From: Oscillospiraceae bacterium
GTDB taxonomy: Bacteria > Bacillota > Clostridia > Oscillospirales > Oscillospiraceae
Assembly (NCBI GenBank): GCA_902767395.1
Contig: CACXHI010000211.1
Coordinates: 1-8,521 of the forward strand
Direction of reading: 5' to 3'
DNA: 8,521 nt
This document shows positions 1 to 6,535 of the stretch, in pieces. The notes beneath the pieces were generated by a model, which was not told the DNA's origin, did not search any database, and was given only the letters and a program-made list of their open reading frames with translations. Position 1 is the first letter of the stretch. Each line of letters begins with the position of its first letter. The position numbers and the translations under genes were made by a program.

Positions 1-11
1 CATTTTACCAC

Positions 12-60
12 AAAAAAGACGCCGAGGATACTGCTTTTGCAGCCCTCGGCGTTCTTTTTT
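12..60 (-). terminator. Rho-independent terminator of the ABC exporter operon (possibly bidirectional)
   Basis: An 8-bp GC-rich stem pairs 20-27 (cgccgagg) with 44-51 (cctcggcg). It is topped by a second stem, ctgc 31-34 with gcag 39-42, closed by a tttt loop. An A-run lies on the left flank (12-17) and a T-run on the right (55-60), so the RNA has a U-tract in either direction. It begins about 30 nt past the stop codon of the leftward permease gene, where that operon should end. A rightward gene outside the left edge could share it, but this cannot be seen. Confidence 0.9.
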
Positions 61-91
61 GTGAGACTGTTTTGCTACAGCCCCTTTCCAA

Positions 92-982
92 TTATTTGTT
101 TTTGATCCGGTTTTGCAGGATGTACACGCCGACCAGTACGGCGACGCTTCCGGCGAGGATGACGTACATCGTGGGAAGCGCGACCTGCTTGCCGAAGAAA
201 TAGAGGTTGCAGTCCAGCGAGTCCTTGATGGATTCGACCACCTCCGCCGGAATGCCGTAGCCCGGCAGCTCCGCCAGTGCGCCGCGCATGGCGTGGTTGC
301 GCACCAGCGAGGTGCCGTAGGTGCCGGGCAGGAAGGAGAGTACCTTCCGCAGCCCCTCGCTGAAATTGGACAGCGGCATGTAGGCCCCGCAGATAAAGCC
401 GTAGGCGGAGCTGATGATCGTACCGACGGCGGACATCTGCCCCTGCGTGGAGAGAAAGAAGTTGATGATCGAGGACAGGGCCACGCCGAAGAGCACCAGA
501 AGCACGACGTCCAGAAGCAGAAGCAGCACGTCCGAAAGGGACAGATACCAGCCGAGGGTCGCAAGGTAGAGCAGACACAGCGCCGTCGCCGTCAGGCAGA
601 CAATCAGGGTGGAAATCAGCGTCGCCGCGTAATAGCCAATCGACAGGGATGAGGCCCGAACCGGGGCCATGCGCAGATCCTTGATGCTGCCGTTGACCTT
701 GTCCTGCACCATCAGCAGGTTGGAGCAGAAGGCGACGGTCACGCAGGAGACCGCCAGCAGGGAAGAAATCATCTGCCCGCCTACCAGCCCGTTGATCAGT
801 CGCTCGGGGAGCTGGATGAAATCGGGAAGATTCTGCTCAAAGCTCCCGCGGAACACGCGAAACAGGAAGGTCGAATAGAGCAGCAGCAAAATCGCGGGCG
901 TAATCATGGCGGAGAAGAACATGCCCTTGTCCTTGAAGAACAGCTTGATGTTGCGCCGAATCAGCGCGGTGGTCGTTTTCAT
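92..982 (-). CDS. ABC-2 type transporter permease (multidrug/antibiotic-export type)
   Basis: A 296-residue integral membrane protein, the usual size for a DrrB-type ABC-2 permease. Hydrophobic segments lie near residues 25-42, 67-92, 114-144, 151-177, 183-205 and 268-290, giving six helices. The region after helix 5 (LSNFSEGLRKVLSFLPGTYG, 204-223) matches the typical ABC-2 signature area before the last extracellular loop. The N-terminus (MKTTTALIRRNIKLFFKDK) is the basic cytoplasmic stretch usual in this family. It should form the membrane channel of an exporter with the upstream ATPase. Its ATG overlaps the ATPase stop by four bases (ATGA at 979-982), and a GGGAGG site (992-997) sits 9 nt upstream inside the ATPase gene, so translation is probably coupled. 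The substrate cannot be read from the sequence; drugs, lipids or peptides are all possible. Confidence 0.9.
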   Translation of the reverse strand: MKTTTALIRRNIKLFFKDKGMFFSAMITPAILLLLYSTFLFRVFRGSFEQNLPDFIQLPERLINGLVGGQMISSLLAVSCVTVAFCSNLLMVQDKVNGSIKDLRMAPVRASSLSIGYYAATLISTLIVCLTATALCLLYLATLGWYLSLSDVLLLLLDVVLLVLFGVALSSIINFFLSTQGQMSAVGTIISSAYGFICGAYMPLSNFSEGLRKVLSFLPGTYGTSLVRNHAMRGALAELPGYGIPAEVVESIKDSLDCNLYFFGKQVALPTMYVILAGSVAVLVGVYILQNRIKNK

Positions 983-1893
983 TTTTCCGTTCCTCCCTTC
1001 AGTTCCTTGCCTGTGACCGCCAGGAACACGTCGTCCATCTTGCCCTTTGTAATCTCATAGTCGGTAAAGAGGTCGGGGTGCGTGAGAATCAGCTCCGTCG
1101 CCTTCGCGGTGTTGGGCACGGACAGACGGAAGGCGTCACGGATCGGCTCATAGGGCAGTCCGAGCGCCCGGACTGCGGCCTCCCGCGCGCCGTAGAGGGT
1201 GACGTAGTCGCCGGTGTAGGTGTTTTTGAGGGTCAGCGGGGTGCCCTCGGCGGCAATTTTGCCGCTGTCGAGGATGACCACGTAATCCGCCTCCGCCGCC
1301 TCCTCCATGTAGTGCGTGGTCAAAAAGACCGTCATTCCCTCCTGTCGGCGCAGGTCGGAAACCACCGTCCAAAGCAGCTTGCGCGTCTGGGGATCGAGTC
1401 CGGTGGTCGGCTCGTCGAGAATCAGGATGCGGGGATGGTGGAGCAGGGCGCGGGCAATGTCGATCCGCCTGCGCTGTCCGCCGGAGAGCTTGTTGACCGG
1501 GCGCTTGAGGAAGTCGCGGAAGTCCAGCACCTGCGCCAGCTCGGACAGCCGCGCCTCGAACGCCGCCCCGGTGATCCCGTAGAGGGCGGCGCGGCTGCGC
1601 AGATTGTCGTAGACGCTCAGCGCGGCGTCCAGCACGGAATTCTGGAAGACGACGCCGAGCTTGCTCTTGATGCTGCTCATGCCGCGCTCGACGTCGATGC
1701 CGTCGATCACAACGGTTCCGCTGTCCTTTGCAAGCTGCCCGCACAGGATGTGGATGGTCGTGGACTTGCCCGCGCCGTTCACGCCGAGAAAGGCAAACAG
1801 CTCGCCCTCCTTGACGCGGAAGCTGAGCGCCTGAACCGCCTTGACCTCTCCGAAGGATTTGCAGAGGCGGTCGATTTGAATCATGCTGCGCAA
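979..1893 (-). CDS. ABC transporter ATP-binding protein, DrrA/CcmA-like exporter subunit
   Basis: A 304-residue cytoplasmic ATPase that should power the permease encoded just downstream. Motifs counted from the TTG start: Walker A GVNGAGKST (37-45), Q-loop Gln84, signature LSGGQ (136-140), Walker B ILILDEP (156-162), D-loop GLD (165-167) and switch His194. The C-terminal tail contains MDDVFLAVTGKEL, the motif typical of DrrA-type exporters, where it is thought to mediate assembly. I chose the TTG at 1893 over the ATG at 1884: a perfect AAGGAGG (1901-1907) lies 7 nt before the TTG but 16 nt before the ATG. The reading frame stays open upstream to an ATG at 2034, but that ATG has only a weak ribosome site and the added residues would fall in the structured leader. 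A sigma-A-like promoter about 180 nt upstream should drive the two-gene operon. Confidence 0.92.
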   Translation of the reverse strand: MRSMIQIDRLCKSFGEVKAVQALSFRVKEGELFAFLGVNGAGKSTTIHILCGQLAKDSGTVVIDGIDVERGMSSIKSKLGVVFQNSVLDAALSVYDNLRSRAALYGITGAAFEARLSELAQVLDFRDFLKRPVNKLSGGQRRRIDIARALLHHPRILILDEPTTGLDPQTRKLLWTVVSDLRRQEGMTVFLTTHYMEEAAEADYVVILDSGKIAAEGTPLTLKNTYTGDYVTLYGAREAAVRALGLPYEPIRDAFRLSVPNTAKATELILTHPDLFTDYEITKGKMDDVFLAVTGKELKGGTEK

Positions 1894-1900
1894 GAAAATT

Positions 1901-1907
1901 CCTCCTT
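1901..1907 (-). promoter_or_regulatory. Ribosome binding site that decides a TTG start
   Basis: On the minus strand AAGGAGG is followed by seven bases (aattttc) and then TTG, CGC, AGC, ATG. The spacing fits initiation at TTG and is too long for the ATG three codons later. It therefore fixes the N-terminus of the ABC ATPase. Confidence 0.75.
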
Positions 1908-1964
1908 CTTTTCCGGCGGCAGAGCGCCGGGATGACGATAAGATACTGCCATGATACGCGAAAA

Positions 1965-2009
1965 GCCGGTTGCAGACCACCAAGTACCCTTGGAATCTCC
2001 GCAACCGGC
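1965..2009 (-). promoter_or_regulatory. Long stem-loop in the 5' leader of the ABC operon (possible attenuator)
   Basis: A perfect 9-bp outer stem (gccggttgc 1965-1973 with gcaaccggc 2001-2009) encloses a nested 5-bp stem (ccaag 1980-1984 with cttgg 1989-1993, loop tacc). In the leftward RNA the outer stem ends in GGC followed by UUUU, a short U-tract. The upstream arm can pair another way: gcaac 2011-2015 with gttgc 2001-2005, which would break the long hairpin. The element lies between the predicted transcription start (about 2069) and the ATPase start (1893), so it would be transcribed as leader RNA. I do not recognise it as a known riboswitch class; attenuation is inference. Confidence 0.5.
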
Positions 2010-2075
2010 AGTTGCTATGCAGGAAACACGGCATTTTCTTCGGTAAAACGCGGTTCGGAGCCGGTCGCTGTACGG

Positions 2076-2104
2076 ATCATACACCGAAAACGTCCGGCTG
2101 TCAC
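2076..2104 (-). promoter_or_regulatory. Sigma-A-like promoter of the ABC exporter operon
   Basis: Reading leftward, GTGACA (2104-2099) matches the -35 consensus in five of six bases. TATGAT (2081-2076) matches the -10 consensus in five of six, with an ideal 17-bp spacer. Initiation near 2069 would give a leader of about 175 nt before the ATPase start. No operator for a known regulator is recognisable around it. Confidence 0.65.
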
Positions 2105-2182
2105 AAAAAATCGGTATTCGGTTCGATTTGGCAGGTGTTCGGTATTGCTGCGCCGCCGCGCACCCACCCATCGTTCGTGTGT

Positions 2183-2209
2183 GGAGGGACGAGCCATGCT
2201 CGTCCCTCC
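2183..2209. repeat. 27-nt palindromic intergenic element (11-bp arms)
   Basis: Two perfect 11-nt arms, ggagggacgag (2183-2193) and ctcgtccctcc (2199-2209), flank a 5-nt centre, ccatg. It lies between the stop of the kinase-like gene (2275) and the ABC operon promoter. Neither side has a T-run, so it is not a standard intrinsic terminator. It resembles the short palindromic repeats scattered through intergenic DNA of many bacteria (REP-like or miniature elements) and could protect the 3' end of the kinase mRNA or slow polymerase. Only one copy is in the window, so repeat status is inference. Confidence 0.6.
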
Positions 2210-2274
2210 GGTATAAACTGTTGTTGTTCCACGGTGCTATGGAAAACGTCTTTCGTTCCGCAACAGAGGCTGCC

Positions 2275-5013
2275 TTATTGGATGATCGTGAAGGGAATCG
2301 TGCCGAGGCGCTGCCCGTTGAGATAGGCAGAGAAGGTGTAGGAACCGGGCGTTTCGGGCAGCCAGGGGATCTGACCGGCCCACTTGTTGCCGTCCCACAT
2401 CTCGTTCCAGATCAGCGTTTCGGTCTGCAGATTCAGCACCTTGTCGGTGGCCGCGTCGCGCACGACGTACATCACCGTGATTTCCTCGTCGGAGTTGACC
2501 GGCCAGCCCCCTGCGGTAATCAGGAAGGTGATCTTGTCGTCGTGGCGATAGCGCACCGTGCCGCCGCCCAGCTCCCAATAGCTCCAGTTCTCCTTGTTGG
2601 GTGTGTAGTAGGTGCCGATTGTGGTGGAATTCGTCAGGCCGAGCCTGGTAAAGCGGAGGGTGGGTTGGCTGTGGACGGAGGCGGTGGTCGCGCCGTCCAG
2701 CTCCGTGCCGTCCGCGCAGGCCAGAGTCAGCTCATAATCCACGTCCGGCAAAACGGTGAGAACGCAGCTGTCGCCGTGAACGACGGTTTCGATTTTTTGG
2801 TTGCCGTCAAAGGCGGCGGTCACCAGCCAGCCCGCCTCGCGCTCGCGGTTGGCGCTCCAGCGCAGGGACAGGCCCTCGGCGGTGGCCGTGGCGGTGAAGT
2901 CGGCCACGGTGATGCGCTCGTCCACAATCGTCAAGCGCAGCGGCCGGTCAAGGCCGTCGGCGGAGAGGGTCAGCTCATACGATACGTCCGGCTCGATCCC
3001 GGTGATCGCGGCGGCGCAGTGCCAGCCGTCGTCCGCCTGCTCGGCCTGCTCGGGCGTGACCGTGATTTCCTTTCCGTCCGCGTCCGCGCAGTGCAGCGTC
3101 CAGGCGTCGGGCAGGTCGGTGGTACACAGCCAGGTGACGCGGGCCGCGCCGTCCAGAACGGATTCCAGCGCCAGCGCCTCGGCCCGGACGGCCTTGACGG
3201 GTGTGCAGGTGGTCTGCGTCTGCCCGGCGAGATAGAGGTTTTCGCCGTTTTTCAGGGTGAGGGTGTATTCCGCGCCGACCTCCAGCTCGGAGAGCAGATA
3301 CCGCTCGCCCGCAAACTGGACCTCGACGGGCTCCTCGCCCTGCCTGCCGTATTCCAGCGTCCAGAAGGCGGGGGCTTCATCCCCCTCCCGGACGGTCAGC
3401 GTCAGCTCGATCGAGCCGTCCTGCGCACCGGGAACGGCCTCCATGCGGGTGACCTCCGTCTGATTTCTGGTGATGGCGGAGACGCTGGTCGTGCCGGAAA
3501 GCTTGTGCAGACCGGGCAATTCCACCTTAAGCGTGTACTGGGTGTTGGGCTTGAGCCCGGAGAAAGCGGCCACGCCGTCCTCAAAGCTTCCGGTGAGAGA
3601 ATTTCCGTAGGCGTCCTGACAGTAGGCGGTGAAGTCCTCAGAATCGGTGTTGGTGGACAGGCGCAGCTTCAGGCTGTCGGCCGTCACGTCCTCCACCTCC
3701 AGCTTCTCCACCGAGACGAAGAAGTGCCAGAAGCCCTGCCCCAGATCGGTGAACTCATACAGGGCCAGCAGAGCCACCACCAGCACCATGACAGCAGAGA
3801 ACACGATCCACGCCCGTTTGCGGCGGCGCTGGCGCTTATCCGGCTTGCGGACGGCGGGGGCTGCCTCGCCCGACGCCGTGGAATCGGCTTCGGAGGCGGC
3901 TTCCGGCTCCTCCGGCTGTTTTTTCTCCTTCTTTGCGCGCTGCTCCTTCTTGGCCTTCTCGTCGCGGTTGTCCTCGGGAGAGAAGGCCTTCTTGAACGCG
4001 GGGTCCAGCGTCTCGGGGTCCGCGAAGCGGACAGGCTCCGTCGGCGCCTCGGCCTCCTCGGCGGTCAGAGGCTCGCTGTCGTGTACCAGCGGCGGGACGA
4101 TCAGATGGTCGCTCACCGCGTTGCGGCGCATGTAGGTCTCCAGCTCCGCGCGCATCTCATCCGGCGTCTGATACCGGTTGGCGGGGTCGGGCGCACAGGC
4201 CTTCTTGATGATGGCGGCCAGCTCATAGTCCGCGTAAATCGGAGCGGGCAGCTCCTCGCCCGCCAGACGGCGGGCCTCGGCGGCCTTGGCGCCGGTCTGC
4301 TCATCCTCGAACGGGGCGTGGTTGCCGTTGTAGATCCGATAGAGGATCATGCCCAGCGAGTAGATGTCCACCGTGGGGTTCAGCCCGCCCAGAATGCCAC
4401 CCAGCTCCGGGGCGGAATAGCTGCTGCGGTACTGCTCGGGCAGGATGGCATACTGCATGTCCTGCGTGGAGATCAGGCCGAAGTCTCCGAGCAGGAAGCG
4501 CCCGGTGTCGGAGAAAAAAACGTTGCCGGGCTTCAGATTCCCGTGGACGAAGCCCTCCTCCCGCAGGGCGGACAGGGCCACGCAGAGGTCAATGCCCATG
4601 TTGATGCCCCGCAGATGGGACACCGCGTTCTCCCGCAGGTAGGCCTCCAGAGAGTTGCGCTTCGGCAATACGGCGTAAACGGCATAGCCCACGTCGTTCT
4701 TCTCCATCTGAACGCCCAGAAAGGGAAGAATGTAGGGGCAGTCTAACAGCTTTTTTCTGGCCTCGGCCTCCCGGACCAGAGACTCCGCCTCCTTGCGGTA
4801 GTAGGCGTCGGCCTCCTCCTCGCTGGCGTATGCGCCGGTCAGCAGCAGGGCGGAAACCTGCTCCGCGCTCGCGGGGACCGAGATCTGTTTGAGTACAAAC
4901 TCACGACCCGACTCCGGATGCAAAAGCAGATAACAGCTCGCGCCGTCATGCCGGGCGAAGCATTCCCCGACTTCCATCGCGTCCAGAAGCGGAGAAACCT
5001 TGTGATCAAGCAT
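2275..5013 (-). CDS. Membrane-anchored kinase-like receptor (predicted pseudokinase) with fibronectin-III-like ectodomain
   Basis: A 912-residue single-pass protein. Residues about 10-295 form a eukaryote-like Ser/Thr kinase fold: ATP-site Lys42 (FVLKQ), helix-C Glu near 76, LGDFG (175-179), SAPE (200-203), DIYSLG (216-221) and a late conserved Arg280. The catalytic loop is HGNLKPGN (157-164), so both the Arg and the catalytic Asp of HRD are replaced, and the glycine-rich loop is degenerate. I therefore infer a pseudokinase or very weak kinase. A charged linker (310-400) ends in a basic stop (RKPDKRQRRRKR) before a membrane helix (about 402-420). The outside part has about four fibronectin-III-like repeats (435-515, 520-605, 606-695, 700-785; each with an L.P..Y.L-type turn) and a C-terminal beta-rich domain (786-912). 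The ATG at 5013 has AAAGGAGG about 8 nt upstream; an in-frame TTG at 5037 lacks such a site. The ligand and partner are unknown. It is divergent from the zinc-ribbon/BIG2 gene. Confidence 0.9.
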   Translation of the reverse strand: MLDHKVSPLLDAMEVGECFARHDGASCYLLLHPESGREFVLKQISVPASAEQVSALLLTGAYASEEEADAYYRKEAESLVREAEARKKLLDCPYILPFLGVQMEKNDVGYAVYAVLPKRNSLEAYLRENAVSHLRGINMGIDLCVALSALREEGFVHGNLKPGNVFFSDTGRFLLGDFGLISTQDMQYAILPEQYRSSYSAPELGGILGGLNPTVDIYSLGMILYRIYNGNHAPFEDEQTGAKAAEARRLAGEELPAPIYADYELAAIIKKACAPDPANRYQTPDEMRAELETYMRRNAVSDHLIVPPLVHDSEPLTAEEAEAPTEPVRFADPETLDPAFKKAFSPEDNRDEKAKKEQRAKKEKKQPEEPEAASEADSTASGEAAPAVRKPDKRQRRRKRAWIVFSAVMVLVVALLALYEFTDLGQGFWHFFVSVEKLEVEDVTADSLKLRLSTNTDSEDFTAYCQDAYGNSLTGSFEDGVAAFSGLKPNTQYTLKVELPGLHKLSGTTSVSAITRNQTEVTRMEAVPGAQDGSIELTLTVREGDEAPAFWTLEYGRQGEEPVEVQFAGERYLLSELEVGAEYTLTLKNGENLYLAGQTQTTCTPVKAVRAEALALESVLDGAARVTWLCTTDLPDAWTLHCADADGKEITVTPEQAEQADDGWHCAAAITGIEPDVSYELTLSADGLDRPLRLTIVDERITVADFTATATAEGLSLRWSANREREAGWLVTAAFDGNQKIETVVHGDSCVLTVLPDVDYELTLACADGTELDGATTASVHSQPTLRFTRLGLTNSTTIGTYYTPNKENWSYWELGGGTVRYRHDDKITFLITAGGWPVNSDEEITVMYVVRDAATDKVLNLQTETLIWNEMWDGNKWAGQIPWLPETPGSYTFSAYLNGQRLGTIPFTIIQ

Positions 5014-5049
5014 GGTCGTACTCCTCCTTTTCGACAAAATATCAACTCT

Positions 5050-5078
5050 ATCTTATAACAAAATCAAAAAAAAAGCAA
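5050..5078 (-). promoter_or_regulatory. Tentative promoter of the kinase-like gene
   Basis: In the AT-rich divergent spacer the minus strand shows TTGCTT (5078-5073) and, 17 nt on, TAAGAT (5055-5050); the overlapping TATAAG (5057-5052) is an alternative -10 with a shorter spacer. Each box matches consensus in about four positions. A run of ten A/T bases lies between them. The transcript would begin about 30 nt upstream of the ATG at 5013. The match is modest. Confidence 0.35.
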
Positions 5079-5085
5079 TAACATA

Positions 5086-5114
5086 TTGTTTTATTTGACA
5101 GAAAATGCTATGAT
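5086..5114 (+). promoter_or_regulatory. Extended -10 promoter of the zinc-ribbon/BIG2 gene
   Basis: TATGAT (5109-5114) is preceded by TGC (5106-5108), an extended -10 (TGnTATGAT). A weak -35, TTGTTT (5086-5091), lies 17 bp upstream. A perfect TTGACA at 5095-5100 is only 8 nt from this -10 and so cannot be its -35. The expected start near 5121 gives a leader of about 67 nt containing a small ctgg/ccag hairpin (5145-5158). This promoter and that of the kinase gene lie back to back within about 65 bp, so one bound regulator could affect both. Confidence 0.55.
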
Positions 5115-5187
5115 ATAGAGAAGAAACCGTGATTCGAGCTTTTGCTGGCTTGATCCAGTATTCCCAAACAACGGAGGAACCATAACC

Positions 5188-6480
5188 ATGCTGAATAAAA
5201 ACGTATGTCCCAACTGCGGACAGCTCTACGACACGGACTTGGAAAAATGCCCCCTCTGCGGCACCGCGCCGCAGGTGGTCGAGGCGACTGACCCCGTCCA
5301 GCGCAAGCGAATCAACGACGCCGAGCGCAAGCAGCGCCGCGCCGCGCGCAAGGAGGAGGAGCGGGAGGCGCGCCGCGCGCGTCGGGACGCCCGCTTTCAG
5401 GAGGATGCGGAGGCGGAGCGCCTCGTCGAGGAAGAGGAGGCCCAGCGCAAGGAGGAAAAGCGCCGCCTGAAGGAAGAGAAAAAGGCCGCCCGCCGCGCCG
5501 CCTCTGAGCGTGGGGAGGCGGAGGCCACGGAGGCCGGGGGAGAGCAGACGCTTTCGCCGGAGGAATTCTGGGCCGCGCGCGGACGCGCGCAGTCGTCCGA
5601 TCCGTCCGATTCGCCTGTGATCGCACCGACCCCCATTCGGACGCCCGCGCCGGCAGTGGGCGGCGGCAAGCCCCAGCCCACCGCACGGCGGGATCGCAGA
5701 CGGGTTCCCAGAGCGCTTCTGGCGCTGAGCACGCTGGTCCTGACGGCGGCCCTCGCCGTGGGCGGCAGCTATCTGCTCTGGAAGACGAATCTGGTCAAGC
5801 TTCCCATTTATGACAAGCTGGCGACCGAGCACGGACGTCCCCTCCCCGGGGACACCGAGCCCGCCTCCACGGAGGGCGCCGCATCTGCGCCCGATTCCCG
5901 CGCGTCCGACACCCAGACGCCGCAGACCACCGCACGCACGGTGGTGCCCGGCGAGCCGATTCCCTGCCGCGCCCTGACGCTGGCAAGCGAGTCGCTGCGC
6001 TTTGAAGAGCCGAACGCGCAGACCCAGCTCGGCGTTGCGCTGGAGCCGGCCGATACCACCGACGAGCGGCGCTTCACCTCCTCCGACGAGCAGGTGGTCA
6101 AGGTCAGTCCCGTGGGAATCGTCACCGCTGTCGGCCCCGGCAACGCGGAGATCACGGTGACCTGCGGCGAGCAGAGCGCCAAATGCACCGTCGTCTGCGA
6201 CTTTGAGGCCGATCCCAACAGCGGGAACGTTTCGGTGAACGTCACGGAGCTGACGCTGATTAAGGACGATATGACCTTCTTTGCCGCCGGGGAAAACTAT
6301 GTGCTTTCCGTTACCAACGTCCCGGTGGGAACCCCGGTGGAGTGGAAATCACTGGATGAGAACGTCTGCACCGTGGACGCGGGCGGCCACGTCGTCGCCG
6401 TCGGCCCGGGGACGACGCAGGTGATTGCCACCGTGGGCGAGCTGAAGGCCGGATGCTGGGTGCGCTGCAAGTTTGAGTAA
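5188..6480 (+). CDS. Zinc-ribbon, coiled-coil, single-pass membrane protein with two BIG2 (Ig-like) domains
   Basis: A 430-residue protein of no function I can name. The N-terminus is a zinc ribbon (CPNC at 7-10, CPLC at 21-24; Cys7, 10, 21 and 24 should bind one zinc). Residues about 36-108 are very rich in Arg, Lys, Glu and Ala and should form a long helix or coiled coil. A Pro/Ser-rich linker leads to RRDRRR (167-172) and a membrane helix (about 175-197), which puts the N-terminus in the cytoplasm. A Thr/Ser/Pro linker (212-258) and two Ig-like repeats (about 262-339 and 352-430) follow; they share TAVGPGNAEI / VAVGPGTTQV and a final AKCTVVCDF / AGCWVRCKF, as in BIG2 domains. GGAGG (5173-5177) lies 10 nt before the ATG. 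The gene is divergent from the kinase-like receptor and has the same order of cytoplasmic domain, helix and Ig-like ectodomain, so a joint role is plausible but inferred. Confidence 0.88.
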   Translation: MLNKNVCPNCGQLYDTDLEKCPLCGTAPQVVEATDPVQRKRINDAERKQRRAARKEEEREARRARRDARFQEDAEAERLVEEEEAQRKEEKRRLKEEKKAARRAASERGEAEATEAGGEQTLSPEEFWAARGRAQSSDPSDSPVIAPTPIRTPAPAVGGGKPQPTARRDRRRVPRALLALSTLVLTAALAVGGSYLLWKTNLVKLPIYDKLATEHGRPLPGDTEPASTEGAASAPDSRASDTQTPQTTARTVVPGEPIPCRALTLASESLRFEEPNAQTQLGVALEPADTTDERRFTSSDEQVVKVSPVGIVTAVGPGNAEITVTCGEQSAKCTVVCDFEADPNSGNVSVNVTELTLIKDDMTFFAAGENYVLSVTNVPVGTPVEWKSLDENVCTVDAGGHVVAVGPGTTQVIATVGELKAGCWVRCKFE

Positions 6481-6492
6481 CAAACCCCAAAT

Positions 6493-6521
6493 CGGGCCGG
6501 GGCTCCCGCCCCGGCCCGTTT
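6493..6521 (+). terminator. GC-rich hairpin between the BIG2 gene and glpK (weak terminator or attenuator)
   Basis: A perfect 10-bp stem, all G and C, pairs cgggccgggg (6493-6502) with ccccggcccg (6509-6518), with a 6-nt loop. Only three T residues follow, so termination is probably partial. The hairpin starts 12 nt after the BIG2 stop and ends 6 nt before the AGGAGG of glpK. It separates two functionally unrelated genes, yet there is no room for a separate glpK promoter after it, so glpK is probably expressed by readthrough. Confidence 0.6.
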
Positions 6522-6535
6522 CACAGGAGGCTTTC

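Noticed and set aside
1965..2009. Integron attC-like or recombination site
   Set aside because: The inverted arms do not fit the GTTRRRY/RYYYAAC core sites, and no integrase or gene cassette is near. A leader RNA hairpin fits the context better.
1894..2034. N-terminal extension of the ABC ATPase to an ATG at 2034
   Set aside because: The frame is open, but that ATG has only a weak ribosome site and the added 47 residues match nothing in the family. The AAGGAGG at 1901-1907 supports the TTG at 1893.
1932..2326. Small plus-strand frames of 94 and 118 codons in the gap between the ABC operon and the kinase-like gene
   Set aside because: No ribosome site, no recognisable motif, and they run through the promoter, the leader hairpin and the palindrome.
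2128..4746. An 872-codon open frame on the plus strand opposite the kinase-like gene
   Set aside because: Its translation is low-complexity (Gly, Gln, Val, Leu, Arg) with no recognisable domain and no ribosome site. It is the antisense shadow of GC-rich codons in a gene with clear kinase and fibronectin-III motifs.
5095..5100. Perfect -35 consensus TTGACA upstream of the zinc-ribbon gene
   Set aside because: It is only 8 nt from the good TATGAT and no acceptable -10 lies 16-18 nt downstream (gagaag at 17). It may be chance or part of a regulator site.
5053..5832. A 259-codon minus-strand frame opposite the zinc-ribbon gene
   Set aside because: It is antisense to a gene with zinc-ribbon Cys motifs and runs through the promoter region; its Leu-rich stretches are the complement of Lys/Glu/Arg codons.
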